Assembly (NCBI RefSeq): GCF_019219075.1
Contig: NZ_JAHUWJ010000005.1
Location: 62,001-126,000, forward strand
DNA: 64,000 nucleotides
Reading direction: 5' to 3'
Origin: Chitinophaga sp. sic0106
Lineage (GTDB): Bacteria; Bacteroidota; Bacteroidia; Chitinophagales; Chitinophagaceae
This document shows, in pieces, positions 7,136-15,261 of the stretch (position 1 is its first letter; each line of letters starts with the position of its first letter). Both the position numbers and the translations under genes were made by a program. A model generated the notes under the pieces. It had not been told where the DNA came from and did no database searches. It worked only from the letters and a program-made list of their open reading frames with translations.

Positions 7136-9985
7136 ATGCGATTTTTTAGCCTGGCCCTGTTAGGAACCCTTTGCAGTTTGTTGGCTTTTAGTCAGTCCAC
7201 CTACCGGATCATTTCCGGGAAAATCCTCGACGCACAGCATGGAACGCCGTTGCCCTATGCCTCGGTGCAGGTGCAGCAGGGGAGTAGTCGCACCGCGGCC
7301 AATGCCCATGGCGACTTCCTGTTAAAGGTGGCCGGTCCTGATTCTCTGGTGATCACCTCCATGGGCTATCGCCGTAAGGTCATACCCATTCCACCGGATG
7401 ACCGGCACCTCGATATCTACCTGGAAACCGCCACACTGGAACTGGCGACAGTGACCATTAGCAGCCCGAACGGGCAGGCGCTGATGGAAAAGGCCGTGGC
7501 CCGGATAACAGCGAATTACGATACGGCAAGGTTACGCCTCAGCGCTTTTTACCGGGAAGACATCCGCTTGCAGGAGGATACACTCAACTACAGTGAATCC
7601 GTACTCGATATCTTTAAGGTATTCCAGCAAACGGGTCAGCAGGACCAGATCAGGCTCGTAAAAGGCCGTAAACATCAAACGCGGCCAAGAGATGATCCCA
7701 GGTTTTACAACTGGATCAGTAATATCACCAATACGGCTTATAGTTCCCTGGCAGAAGATGTGCAGAAAGGACTGGATGCCCCGCGGTCTTTTATCAACCC
7801 CGATAATTTCTATCTCTACAAATTCGTTTACCGCGAGGCTATAATGGAAGGGGACAGGCGCCTGCTCATCATTGACTACCTACCCCGGAAGCCCCATAAA
7901 AAGGCCCTTACCAAAGGAACCGTTTACCTGGAAGATTCCTCCCTCGCCATTGTGAAAGTGGTATGGTCCCTCACACCGGAAGGAGCCAACTGGATCAATA
8001 AACACGGGATGGGCGGTGTGGCGTATACGGTGATGTCGCGACTGATGAAGGCCAGCCTGCAATTCCAGGATGCCATTACCTCCATACAGTACAAGCCCTA
8101 CAAAGGCAAATGGTACCTCGATCAGGTACACCGCCACTGGGAGCTGACGGTGAATAGTCGCAGCCGCAACGTGCATGATGTGCCGTGGCGGGGTGATTTC
8201 CTATTACAGGTAACAGGTATTTCCACCGATAGTGTAAAGCCATTTGAGGCCGGCATCGCCAGTAAATCTGCCGCCGTGGGGCAGTTGATACCACAACGGT
8301 ATGATACCGCTTTCTGGGAAAATTTCAATATCCTCCTGCCTGATATCCCCGATTCAGTGATGCGCACCACGGTAAAAAAGATAGTGGACACGGTGCCGCC
8401 TGTACGATTATCCAACCGGGAAAACGGGTTTACCCGCAGAGATACCCTCCGGGGGCTGCTTACCCCGCTTCGTACCTGCTATGACGTTACCTTTTACAAC
8501 CTGGATGTAATAGTATCTCCCGAAAAAAAATATATCCGTGGCCGTAATGATATACAGTTTAAGGTGATAACGCCCTTTAACAGGTTTCAGGTAGACTTAT
8601 ATGCGAATATGAAGATTGACAGTGTACTGTACCACGGTAAGCCGGTGCCTTACACACGGGAATACGATGCGGTGTTTATCACGCTGCCGGATACACTAAC
8701 CAGCGGTATTGCTGCTGTTACAATCGTGTACCAGGGGCAGCCGCAGGAAGGGGACGCCCGACTCGCCATGTATGGCGGTATCCTCTATGATAAAGACCCT
8801 GCCGGCAATCCCTGGACGCAGATGGTTTGCCAGGGATCAGGGGCGAGCCTCTGGTGGCCTAATAAGGACCATCAGTCGGACGAGCCCGACAGTATGCGTA
8901 TAGCCGTAACCGTACCCGCCGGCTATATGGAGGTATCCAACGGACAACTGCTGGGCAGCACTACTATTGGTGATAGTGCTACCCGCTATGAATGGCGGGT
9001 GTCCTATCCGATAAATAATTACAATGTATCCTTCTGCATTGGTAAGTACAGCCACTTTACGGATAAATACCTCAGCAGTAGCGGCGATACACTGCTGCTG
9101 GATTATTATGTACTGCCGGCACACCTGGACCGCGCCCGGAAGCTATTTCCGGAGGTAAAGCAGATGCTGGCGACTTTTGAAAGAGACTTTGGTCCTTATC
9201 CCTTTCCCAGGGATGGGTTTAAACTGGTGGAAAGCCCTTACCCAATGGAACATCAGAGCAGCGTATGTTTCGGTAAAATTCTCAGCGATACCAGCCTGCT
9301 GATGCTGCCGTCGATTATCTGGCATGAGTCCGCCCATGAATGGTGGGGAAACGCCATTACTTCCAAAGATATCGCTGATATGTGGATACACGAAGGCTTT
9401 GCCACCTATGCCGAAGTACTGATGACGGAAGCGCTGTTTGGAAAAGAGGTAGCCAGCGCAATGGTGGCGGAGAGCCGGGGAGAAGTGCGGAACAGAGAAT
9501 CCATCATTGGCGTATACAACGTGAATCATATCCACTATGAAATAGCAGATATGTATGCTAAAGCGAGCCTGGTATTGCATACCCTCCGGCAGTTGCTTCC
9601 CGCCGACAGCACCTGGTTTGCCTTGCTTCGCGCTATTCAGCAGGAATATCGTTATAAGACGGTTAGTTCCGATTCCCTGGAGGCATTTATATCTCACCAG
9701 ACAAAAAAGAATTTAAAGCCATTTTTTGATCAGTATCTGCGGCATACAGCTATACCTCGATTAGAATATGCACTGAAGCCTACCAGCGGTGGATTGCAGG
9801 TGAGGTACCGTTGGGTAGCCGATGTAGCAGGTTTTGATATGCCGGTAAAATACCTGGTGAATGAAGCGCCTGCGGGGTGGCTGTATCCGGGCTCCAATTG
9901 GAAGGAGACTACGTTGAAAAATGTGCAGGCTGCAGATTTTGCAGTGGATGAGCAGAATTTTTACATAACGGTAAATAAAAATTGA
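7136..9985 (+). CDS. M1 family zinc metallopeptidase fused to an N-terminal carboxypeptidase-regulatory-like domain
   Basis: 949 residues with signal peptide (MRFFSLALLGTLCSLLAFSQ). Residues ~22-110 form a CarboxypepD_reg-like/TonB-plug-associated beta-sandwich (ISGKILDAQHGTPLPYASVQV). Residues ~110-430 resemble the domain that follows such sandwiches in Bacteroidota surface proteins, with FYREDIRLQEDTLNYSES. The M1 peptidase part begins ~450: a PYPMEHQSS substrate loop (the GxMEN equivalent), zinc motif HESAH at 730-734, and third ligand Glu-753 in WIHEGFATYAE, the standard HExxH-x18-E. The active site is complete. Likely an exported or periplasmic aminopeptidase. A leader of ~60 nt separates it from the AraC gene. 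Confidence 0.9.
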   Translation: MRFFSLALLGTLCSLLAFSQSTYRIISGKILDAQHGTPLPYASVQVQQGSSRTAANAHGDFLLKVAGPDSLVITSMGYRRKVIPIPPDDRHLDIYLETATLELATVTISSPNGQALMEKAVARITANYDTARLRLSAFYREDIRLQEDTLNYSESVLDIFKVFQQTGQQDQIRLVKGRKHQTRPRDDPRFYNWISNITNTAYSSLAEDVQKGLDAPRSFINPDNFYLYKFVYREAIMEGDRRLLIIDYLPRKPHKKALTKGTVYLEDSSLAIVKVVWSLTPEGANWINKHGMGGVAYTVMSRLMKASLQFQDAITSIQYKPYKGKWYLDQVHRHWELTVNSRSRNVHDVPWRGDFLLQVTGISTDSVKPFEAGIASKSAAVGQLIPQRYDTAFWENFNILLPDIPDSVMRTTVKKIVDTVPPVRLSNRENGFTRRDTLRGLLTPLRTCYDVTFYNLDVIVSPEKKYIRGRNDIQFKVITPFNRFQVDLYANMKIDSVLYHGKPVPYTREYDAVFITLPDTLTSGIAAVTIVYQGQPQEGDARLAMYGGILYDKDPAGNPWTQMVCQGSGASLWWPNKDHQSDEPDSMRIAVTVPAGYMEVSNGQLLGSTTIGDSATRYEWRVSYPINNYNVSFCIGKYSHFTDKYLSSSGDTLLLDYYVLPAHLDRARKLFPEVKQMLATFERDFGPYPFPRDGFKLVESPYPMEHQSSVCFGKILSDTSLLMLPSIIWHESAHEWWGNAITSKDIADMWIHEGFATYAEVLMTEALFGKEVASAMVAESRGEVRNRESIIGVYNVNHIHYEIADMYAKASLVLHTLRQLLPADSTWFALLRAIQQEYRYKTVSSDSLEAFISHQTKKNLKPFFDQYLRHTAIPRLEYALKPTSGGLQVRYRWVADVAGFDMPVKYLVNEAPAGWLYPGSNWKETTLKNVQAADFAVDEQNFYITVNKN

Positions 9986-10017
9986 GGATGCATCAATTAA
10001 AATTTTGATGCATCCTC
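9984..10017 (+). terminator. Hairpin overlapping the M1 peptidase stop codon
   Basis: Perfect 13-bp stem GAGGATGCATCAA/TTGATGCATCCTC with loop TTAAAATT; the left arm includes the last two bases of the TGA stop (9983-9985). On the plus strand only a short ATTT follows; on the minus strand the hairpin is followed by AATTTTTATTT, a better T-run. It probably acts as a 3' end for the peptidase mRNA and would also block antisense transcription. Confidence 0.75.
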
Positions 10018-10311
10018 ATTTGGGGTCATAAACAGGTTCCGGATAACGCTCCATAGTTATGATTACCTGGTGATGGTGCGTTTAATTCCCGCAGTGTAAA
10101 AATGCTTTGCCTCACTTTGAACCCCTGCGGGTAATATTTTGTTTTGTTTCCCGGGATTGATACTGATGGATAAAAGTCCGGATGTAAAGGTATATCAGGC
10201 GTGGATTACAGCGAATGTACAGATTGTGCATGTTGCTATACAATTCCCGTAGTGTAGTGTTTCTAATTTCGTTTTAATGTCCCTTTAGGTGATAATTCAT
10301 ATTTTACCCGC
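10018..10311. other. Intergenic region upstream of chaA
   Basis: About 294 bp with no convincing gene in any frame. It holds a near-exact 15-bp repeat (listed separately) and a distant CCCGCAG (10088)/CTGCGGG (10125) pair. No RNA gene or clear promoter consensus was recognised. Confidence 0.6.
10084..10256 (+). repeat. Imperfect 15-bp direct repeat upstream of chaA
   Basis: AATTCCCGCAGTGTA at 10084-10098 and AATTCCCGTAGTGTA at 10242-10256 differ at one base and lie 143 bp apart, the second ending 55 bp before the chaA start. They could be paired regulator sites for chaA; the match could also be chance. Confidence 0.35.
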
Positions 10312-11421
10312 ATGGAGTACAATCATTTTTTATATAAACGTTGGAAAATTGCGTTGCCATTGTGGTCGATCATCTGTCCGATAGTAGGGCTGATTATATT
10401 AGCCCTGGCGGCGCAGTATAAGTCTGGTTTGTTTGCCGTGATCATGGGCGCATCGTTGATAGCCACGGTGCTGGCGGCGGTGCATCATGCCGAAGTGGTG
10501 GCACATAAGGTAGGAGAGCCTTTTGGTACGCTGATACTGGCGTTGGCCATTACGGTGATTGAGGTGTCGCTGATTGTTTCTATGATGCTGTCAAAAAGTG
10601 CGGGTGGCGCTACATTAGCCAGGGATACGGTATTTGCAGCGATCATGCTGATCCTGACCGGCATCATCGGGTTATCCTTACTGATAGGAGGCTACAAATA
10701 CAAGGAACAGGCGTACATCAAGCAAGGGGTAAGCGCCGCGCTGACTACGCTAACGGCTATATCCGTATTGACATTGGTGTTGCCTAACTATACGACTACC
10801 TCGGCAGGGCCGGTATATTCCAGTAGTCAGCTGATATTTGTAGCCATTATTTCCCTCGTGTTATATGGGGGATTTGTGGCGGTGCAAACGGGTTTGCACC
10901 GGGATTATTTTTTACCGGAAGATGCCGCCAAAGGCGACGAAGATGCTCATGCATCCCCACCATCCGCGGGTACTACCGTTTGCAGCCTGTTGCTGCTGGT
11001 AGCCTCCCTGGTAGTGGTGGTATTGCTCTCAAAGAAATTGTCGCCTACTATTGAAGGTATTGTAGTGGATTTAGGGGCGCCTAAGAGCCTGGTAGGTATC
11101 ATCATTGCGGCGGTGATCCTGTTGCCGGAAGGACTGGCCGCTATCCGCAACGCCTCCAGGAATCGCCTGCAAACAAGCCTGAACCTGGCGCTGGGCTCTG
11201 CCCTGGCAAGTATAGGACTCACTATTCCGGCAGTTGCCATCGTATGTTACATCATGGATTTTGAAGTAACATTGGGTATCGACAGTAAATCCACTTTGCT
11301 GATGTTGCTGTCACTATTTACCATCAATATTTCCTTTGGCGCAGGCCGTACCAATGTACTACAGGGAATTGTACAGCTGGTGATACTGGCTACCTACCTG
11401 TTTATCACCATTGTGCCTTAA
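10312..11421 (+). CDS. chaA: ChaA-type calcium/sodium/potassium-proton antiporter (CaCA superfamily)
   Basis: 369 residues, nearly all hydrophobic membrane spans. The signature repeat in helix region 2-3 reads HHAEVVAHKVGEPFGTLILALAITVIEVSLIV, very close to ChaA of Escherichia coli, and the second alpha-repeat has LVGIIIAAVILLPEGLAAIRNA with the conserved Glu. ChaA proteins exchange Na+, K+ or Ca2+ for protons at the inner membrane and help with salt and alkaline stress. Length is normal for the family. The stop codon overlaps the stop codon of the convergent lipoprotein gene by 3 bases. Confidence 0.9.
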   Translation: MEYNHFLYKRWKIALPLWSIICPIVGLIILALAAQYKSGLFAVIMGASLIATVLAAVHHAEVVAHKVGEPFGTLILALAITVIEVSLIVSMMLSKSAGGATLARDTVFAAIMLILTGIIGLSLLIGGYKYKEQAYIKQGVSAALTTLTAISVLTLVLPNYTTTSAGPVYSSSQLIFVAIISLVLYGGFVAVQTGLHRDYFLPEDAAKGDEDAHASPPSAGTTVCSLLLLVASLVVVVLLSKKLSPTIEGIVVDLGAPKSLVGIIIAAVILLPEGLAAIRNASRNRLQTSLNLALGSALASIGLTIPAVAIVCYIMDFEVTLGIDSKSTLLMLLSLFTINISFGAGRTNVLQGIVQLVILATYLFITIVP

Positions 11422-11861
11422 TATTTAATTTCTGTACCTGGGGCGCAAGGTGTTTTGCTGAGCGTAGCATACTTTAAAATAAATGTATTGCTGAAACAAT
11501 TGGCGGGGTGATAAGAGGAAGAGTCAATTCCACTCAGCGTCATGTAAAATACGTTGCCATCTTTTACCGAATCAGGTAGTTCAGCTACACCTATGGTATG
11601 CGGGATGGCCCGTGGATTTAAAGGTTCGCCAAAAAAAGCATTATTGATGGTGTCCGTATAGTTTTTAAAACCGGCTTGCATCCCGGGGTCTACAAACTGG
11701 ATCACATCCTGGCAACTTTTGCCAACATATTTCACCGCCACACAGGAAACACCGAAACTGATACAGGTAATAATTTCCGGCTGCGGCTTTTCATATTTCT
11801 TACAGCCGAAAGCCGTGAATAGCAATACGTTTAGTAACAAGATAGTTTTAACAGTACGCAT
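11418..11861 (-). CDS. Small cysteine-rich lipoprotein of unknown function
   Basis: 147 residues from the ATG at 11861, chosen because it starts a lipoprotein leader (MRTVKTILLLNVLLFTAFGC-KK) whose lipobox Cys is residue 20. An in-frame TTG at 11915 would add 18 non-signal residues. The mature part has several further Cys (TCISFGVSC, GKSCQDV, ANCFSN, TPCAPG), suggesting disulfides in the periplasm or on the surface. I do not recognise the family. It is the last gene of a minus-strand group following the SDR gene at a gap of 83 nt, and converges on chaA with overlapping stops. Confidence 0.75.
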   Translation of the reverse strand: MRTVKTILLLNVLLFTAFGCKKYEKPQPEIITCISFGVSCVAVKYVGKSCQDVIQFVDPGMQAGFKNYTDTINNAFFGEPLNPRAIPHTIGVAELPDSVKDGNVFYMTLSGIDSSSYHPANCFSNTFILKYATLSKTPCAPGTEIKY

Positions 11862-11918
11862 AATAGCAAGATTTTGGTTTGGGAGTTTGCCTGTTAAAAC
11901 GGACGGGTATAGCAAAAG

Positions 11919-11934
11919 TTACACTGGAGTGTAA
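11919..11934 (-). terminator. Small hairpin after the SDR gene, weak terminator
   Basis: A 6-bp stem TTACAC/GTGTAA with loop TGGA lies just past the SDR stop in the minus direction and is followed there by CTTTTG. The stem is short, so termination would be partial at best. Confidence 0.3.
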
Positions 11935-11944
11935 TCATTACCAA

Positions 11945-12712
11945 CTAAAAGAACATACCACCGGAAGCCTCAATCCGTTGGGCGGTAATCCAGCGTGCCT
12001 CTTCGGTACACAGGAAAGCTACCACACCACCGATATCATCCGGCACGCCTACACGGCCTAACGCAGTATTAGCGGCTATTTGCGAGTTCAGTCCGGGATT
12101 ATCCCGCACCTGGCCTCCGTTGAAGTCTGTAGCAATAGCGCCCGGCGCCACTACATTAGCGGTAATACCGCGAGCGCCCAGTTCCTTGGCCATATAGCGG
12201 GTCAGTACTTCCACACCACCTTTCATGGTTGCATATGCGCTGCTGCCAGGCAATGAAAAGCGCGCCAGCCCGGAGGAAATATTGATGATACGGCCACCAT
12301 CGTTAATAGTGGTGAGTGCCTTTTGCGTTAAGAAGAATACACCTTTCAGGTGGAGGTTTACCAGCTGATCAAACTGCTCTTCTGTTACCGCGGCAAATGG
12401 TGCGTGCAGGCCCGTGCCGGCGTTATTGATCAGGAAATCAAAGGTGGATACACCAAAGGTTGCTTCCAAAGTAGTTTTCAACTGGGCGAGGAAGCCATCA
12501 AAGGTTTTGGTGTCGCCGGCATTGAGTTGCAAAGCGGCGCCCTTGCTGCCTGCCGCCGCTATTTCCGCCACTACTTTATCGGCTTCGTCTTTGCGACTAT
12601 GATAAGTAATTACAACATTAAATCCTTTACCGGCCAGCGCAAGCGCCATATTTTTTCCAAGGCCCCGGCTGCCGCCTGTTACGAGTGCTATTTTGTTACT
12701 GGTTGCCATCAT
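11945..12712 (-). CDS. SDR family NAD(P)-dependent oxidoreductase
   Basis: 255 residues (or 254 from the second ATG at 12709). Classical short-chain dehydrogenase: cofactor loop TGGSRGLGKNMA at ~12-23, NNAG at ~95, catalytic Ser in ISSGLARFSLPGSS and Tyr/Lys in SAYATMKGG, then PGAIATDF and the C-terminal RWITAQRIEASGG. Residues THSRKDEADK after strand 2 (no acidic residue at the strand end, Ser-Arg present) suggest NADP(H), which is an inference. The substrate cannot be told. An AraC regulator gene lies upstream on the same strand, and the gap between them holds an inverted repeat (12802-12822), so regulation of this gene by that AraC protein is plausible. Confidence 0.92.
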   Translation of the reverse strand: MMATSNKIALVTGGSRGLGKNMALALAGKGFNVVITYHSRKDEADKVVAEIAAAGSKGAALQLNAGDTKTFDGFLAQLKTTLEATFGVSTFDFLINNAGTGLHAPFAAVTEEQFDQLVNLHLKGVFFLTQKALTTINDGGRIINISSGLARFSLPGSSAYATMKGGVEVLTRYMAKELGARGITANVVAPGAIATDFNGGQVRDNPGLNSQIAANTALGRVGVPDDIGGVVAFLCTEEARWITAQRIEASGGMFF

Positions 12713-12801
12713 TTGAATTTTTTGATTATAAAAGATTAATCAGTACTGCTTTGTTCAGTGACGAGGTTATTTCCTGATTGACTACACAAAGGTCATACAT
12801 T

Positions 12802-12822
12802 CCGTAACGGCCATCGTTACGG
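12802..12822. promoter_or_regulatory. Perfect inverted repeat between the AraC and SDR genes
   Basis: Arms CCGTAACG and CGTTACGG, 8 bp each, separated by GCCAT. It lies 90-110 bp upstream of the SDR start and 40 bp after the AraC stop, and has no T-run in either direction, so an operator is more likely than a terminator. Binding by the neighbouring AraC protein or another regulator is inference. Confidence 0.5.
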
Positions 12823-12861
12823 CAATCAATCTATCATTTGCAAAATTCAAATAATGGCTGG

Positions 12862-13764
12862 TTACCGGAAACCGGCAGGGGAGATGTTGGTTTGCTTTCT
12901 GAAAAAATTCGAGAAATGGGCTACCTCTTCAAAGCCAAGGCCATAGGCGATTTCAGAGATGCTAAGGTTAGTTTGTTTCAGCAGTATCTTGGCTTCCTGT
13001 ACAATACGGCTGCTAATCAGCTCGGTGGTTGTTTTGCCGGTGTTCTCTTTTAATACTTTGTTGAGATGATTGACATGCACGGCCAGCCTGTCCGCAAAGT
13101 CTTTAGCCGTCCGTAATTGCAACCGCTGCTGTGGTGGTTCTACAGGGAACTGTCTTTCAAGCAGCTCAATAAACAGGGAGGAAATACGCGTGGCAGCAGT
13201 ATGTACAGGCTGTGTAGTGTCCAGTGGCTGCAGTTTCTGGCCAAAATGGATCACCTCCATCAGGTAGGTGCGCAGTAGGTCATATTTAAAAGCATAGTCA
13301 GACGAAATCTCCCGGTACATCTTCTTAAATATGCCGGTAATCTCTTCAGCTTCCGCCTCATTTACCTTAAAAACAGGTACCCCGCCGGATTTGAAAATAG
13401 GCAGTTCGTCCAGCACCACACCGCTTTTGGTAGGTACCAGGAACTCTTCGGTGAAAATGCAGAAATAGCCAGCCTGGTGCTCGTCCTGCGGTACATAATG
13501 ATAAGGGATTTTCGGAGAGGCAAACAACAAGGCATTCTTTTCAATTTCAATCACCTTGTCCGCATATTCAGCGCGGTTATGCCCGCTGATCATGCTGATT
13601 TTATAGTAGGAACGGCGGTTGTATGGCATCACACCGGTATCCCTGTATTTGGCTACGGTATCGGCTATCTTAAACACGTTAAAATGCCCCAACTCCTTAT
13701 TTACACCTTCGGGCATTTTGCCCGTGGTTTCCCTGTAAAAATCTTCCAGCGATGTTCTGGTCAT
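12862..13764 (-). CDS. AraC family transcriptional regulator (cytosolic)
   Basis: 300 residues from the ATG at 13764. This start is preferred over the in-frame upstream ATG (13791) because GGGAGG stands 6 nt before it. N-terminal cupin-like effector region to ~170 (ALLFASPKIPYHYVPQDE, YFCIFTEEFL), C-terminal double HTH at ~205-300 (DFADRLAVHVNHLNKVLKENTGKTTTELISS, SISEIAYGLGFEEVAHFSNFFRK, ending NISPAGFR). AraC proteins of this shape often control an adjacent SDR or aldo-keto gene. It begins 60 nt after the rubredoxin gene of the nitrate operon but has no obvious nitrate link. Confidence 0.9.
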   Translation of the reverse strand: MTRTSLEDFYRETTGKMPEGVNKELGHFNVFKIADTVAKYRDTGVMPYNRRSYYKISMISGHNRAEYADKVIEIEKNALLFASPKIPYHYVPQDEHQAGYFCIFTEEFLVPTKSGVVLDELPIFKSGGVPVFKVNEAEAEEITGIFKKMYREISSDYAFKYDLLRTYLMEVIHFGQKLQPLDTTQPVHTAATRISSLFIELLERQFPVEPPQQRLQLRTAKDFADRLAVHVNHLNKVLKENTGKTTTELISSRIVQEAKILLKQTNLSISEIAYGLGFEEVAHFSNFFRKQTNISPAGFR

Positions 13765-13824
13765 AACTACCTCCCGAATTGCGAAATTCAAATTTACGGA
13801 ATTTTCGATTGATTTTTATGGAGA

Positions 13825-15261
13825 TTAATGAATTGCACTTTTGCATGTGTATGTAGCCACCGGTGCATCGCAAACCGAACAGCAATAATCCGCAGGCAAT
13901 GCTTCAAATGCTGTTCCTGGAATAACTCCCTGGTCAGGGTCCCCATACACTTCATCATATAAGGTCTGGCAATCATTGCACTGATAAAGGGTTTTAACAG
14001 GTGCCGGCATTACCGTTGCCTGCTGCTCCCGGATGTAGTCACCCAGCAAATCCTTTTCACTCTTCTGTTCATAATAGGCTTTGCAAAGGGCCGCTACATA
14101 AGGTCCCAGGTGCTCTTTGCTGACCGCCTCCCGGTACAGCACCAGCTGGGAGGAGTTAGCGTTGAAACCCGCTGTGTGCAAAATGTCATAACGCTGCATG
14201 TACTTGAGCTTACTCTCCCGGATGTGTTGTTGTCTTCTTATAACAATAGAACCAAACAGGCTTTCAGACTTACGTACCCGTACACTGAAGCAAAGGCCAT
14301 ATGTGCGGGTGTCCATGCTGTCGAAATAGCGGATGATATGGCGTTTCAGCACCAGGCCGTCTTCACAGTCGTCCTCCACACACCAGTTGAGTTCATTGGC
14401 CGCATGTCGCACGTTGATGCCATGCTTGCCTAAGATATAGTCCCACAGCTGACGGTGTGATTTATTGATATGTTGGATCACGAGCGACTTCCAGGGGGTG
14501 ATATACACAGCCCCGGTCATGGTTTGCTGGCAGATGGCACACATATCTTTCAGAAAAGGAACGGAAAAATATTCGTTGCGCTTGTAAATGCCCAGCCAGT
14601 AGCCGTTATTCTGTTGATTAAAACCTTCGTAGTAAGGCAGGTGAAAGGGGGGGAGCGACAGCTCCTGTTCCTTCTCCCGGGAGCTGAATACTTTCCCGTT
14701 GGTTGCTTTTTCGTATATCCCTTCCAGTGAGTGGTGGCTATTGATATATTGTTCCACCGCCTTACTCAGCGCAGCAATGTGATTGCTGTACACCAGCGTA
14801 GGCCACGCCATCAGCTGCTGCGTGCCTGGCATTCGCAGGTAGAGATACCAGTAGTGGGAATGCTCGGAAGAAACCCAGTTGATATGCCCGGTAAATAACG
14901 GTACAAAGGTTTGCGACTGCTCACAGATATTGACCTTCAGCCCCGGATGATAATCAAACTGGTCAAAGATTTCCTTGTATACGCCTTCTGTAAGCCAGCC
15001 GGTATGCCCGAGCAACCCGGTAGTAAGATAGGAACTCACAATGTTAGGGCCCGCCGCCACAGGGATATGTGCCAGGTGACACTGCACCATAAATGCTTCA
15101 TAGTACGTCACGGGGATATCCAGCATGAGCTGCTGCCGGTGTCCAAACCGCAGCTCCCGGCACTGGTGCTCCGCCGCCAGCTCCACTATTTTCATCAGCT
15201 GCCCGGCTGGTACAATGCCGCCGGTGAAGTTGATCTGTATGGTTTGATCCGCTTTCAGCAT
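13825..15261 (-). CDS. Siroheme-reductase-like protein with C-terminal rubredoxin domain, nitrate assimilation locus
   Basis: 478 residues. N-terminus (FTGGIVPAGQLMKIVELAAEHQCRELRFGHRQQLML) and ~residue 225-270 (GAVYITPWKSLVIQHI) each look like the ferredoxin-like half domain of nitrite/sulfite reductases. The expected C-x5-C and C-x3-C ligands for the iron-sulphur/siroheme centre are missing: only CAIC, WCVEDDC and isolated Cys occur. Residues ~426-470 form a normal rubredoxin, with CNDC near 428, GDPDQGVIPGTAFEALP and CSVC. The ATG directly abuts the stop of the nitrate reductase gene (TAA-ATG), so the two are translationally coupled. It is last in the nitrate operon. An electron-transfer role towards the reductase is inferred, not proven. 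Confidence 0.85.
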   Translation of the reverse strand: MLKADQTIQINFTGGIVPAGQLMKIVELAAEHQCRELRFGHRQQLMLDIPVTYYEAFMVQCHLAHIPVAAGPNIVSSYLTTGLLGHTGWLTEGVYKEIFDQFDYHPGLKVNICEQSQTFVPLFTGHINWVSSEHSHYWYLYLRMPGTQQLMAWPTLVYSNHIAALSKAVEQYINSHHSLEGIYEKATNGKVFSSREKEQELSLPPFHLPYYEGFNQQNNGYWLGIYKRNEYFSVPFLKDMCAICQQTMTGAVYITPWKSLVIQHINKSHRQLWDYILGKHGINVRHAANELNWCVEDDCEDGLVLKRHIIRYFDSMDTRTYGLCFSVRVRKSESLFGSIVIRRQQHIRESKLKYMQRYDILHTAGFNANSSQLVLYREAVSKEHLGPYVAALCKAYYEQKSEKDLLGDYIREQQATVMPAPVKTLYQCNDCQTLYDEVYGDPDQGVIPGTAFEALPADYCCSVCDAPVATYTCKSAIH

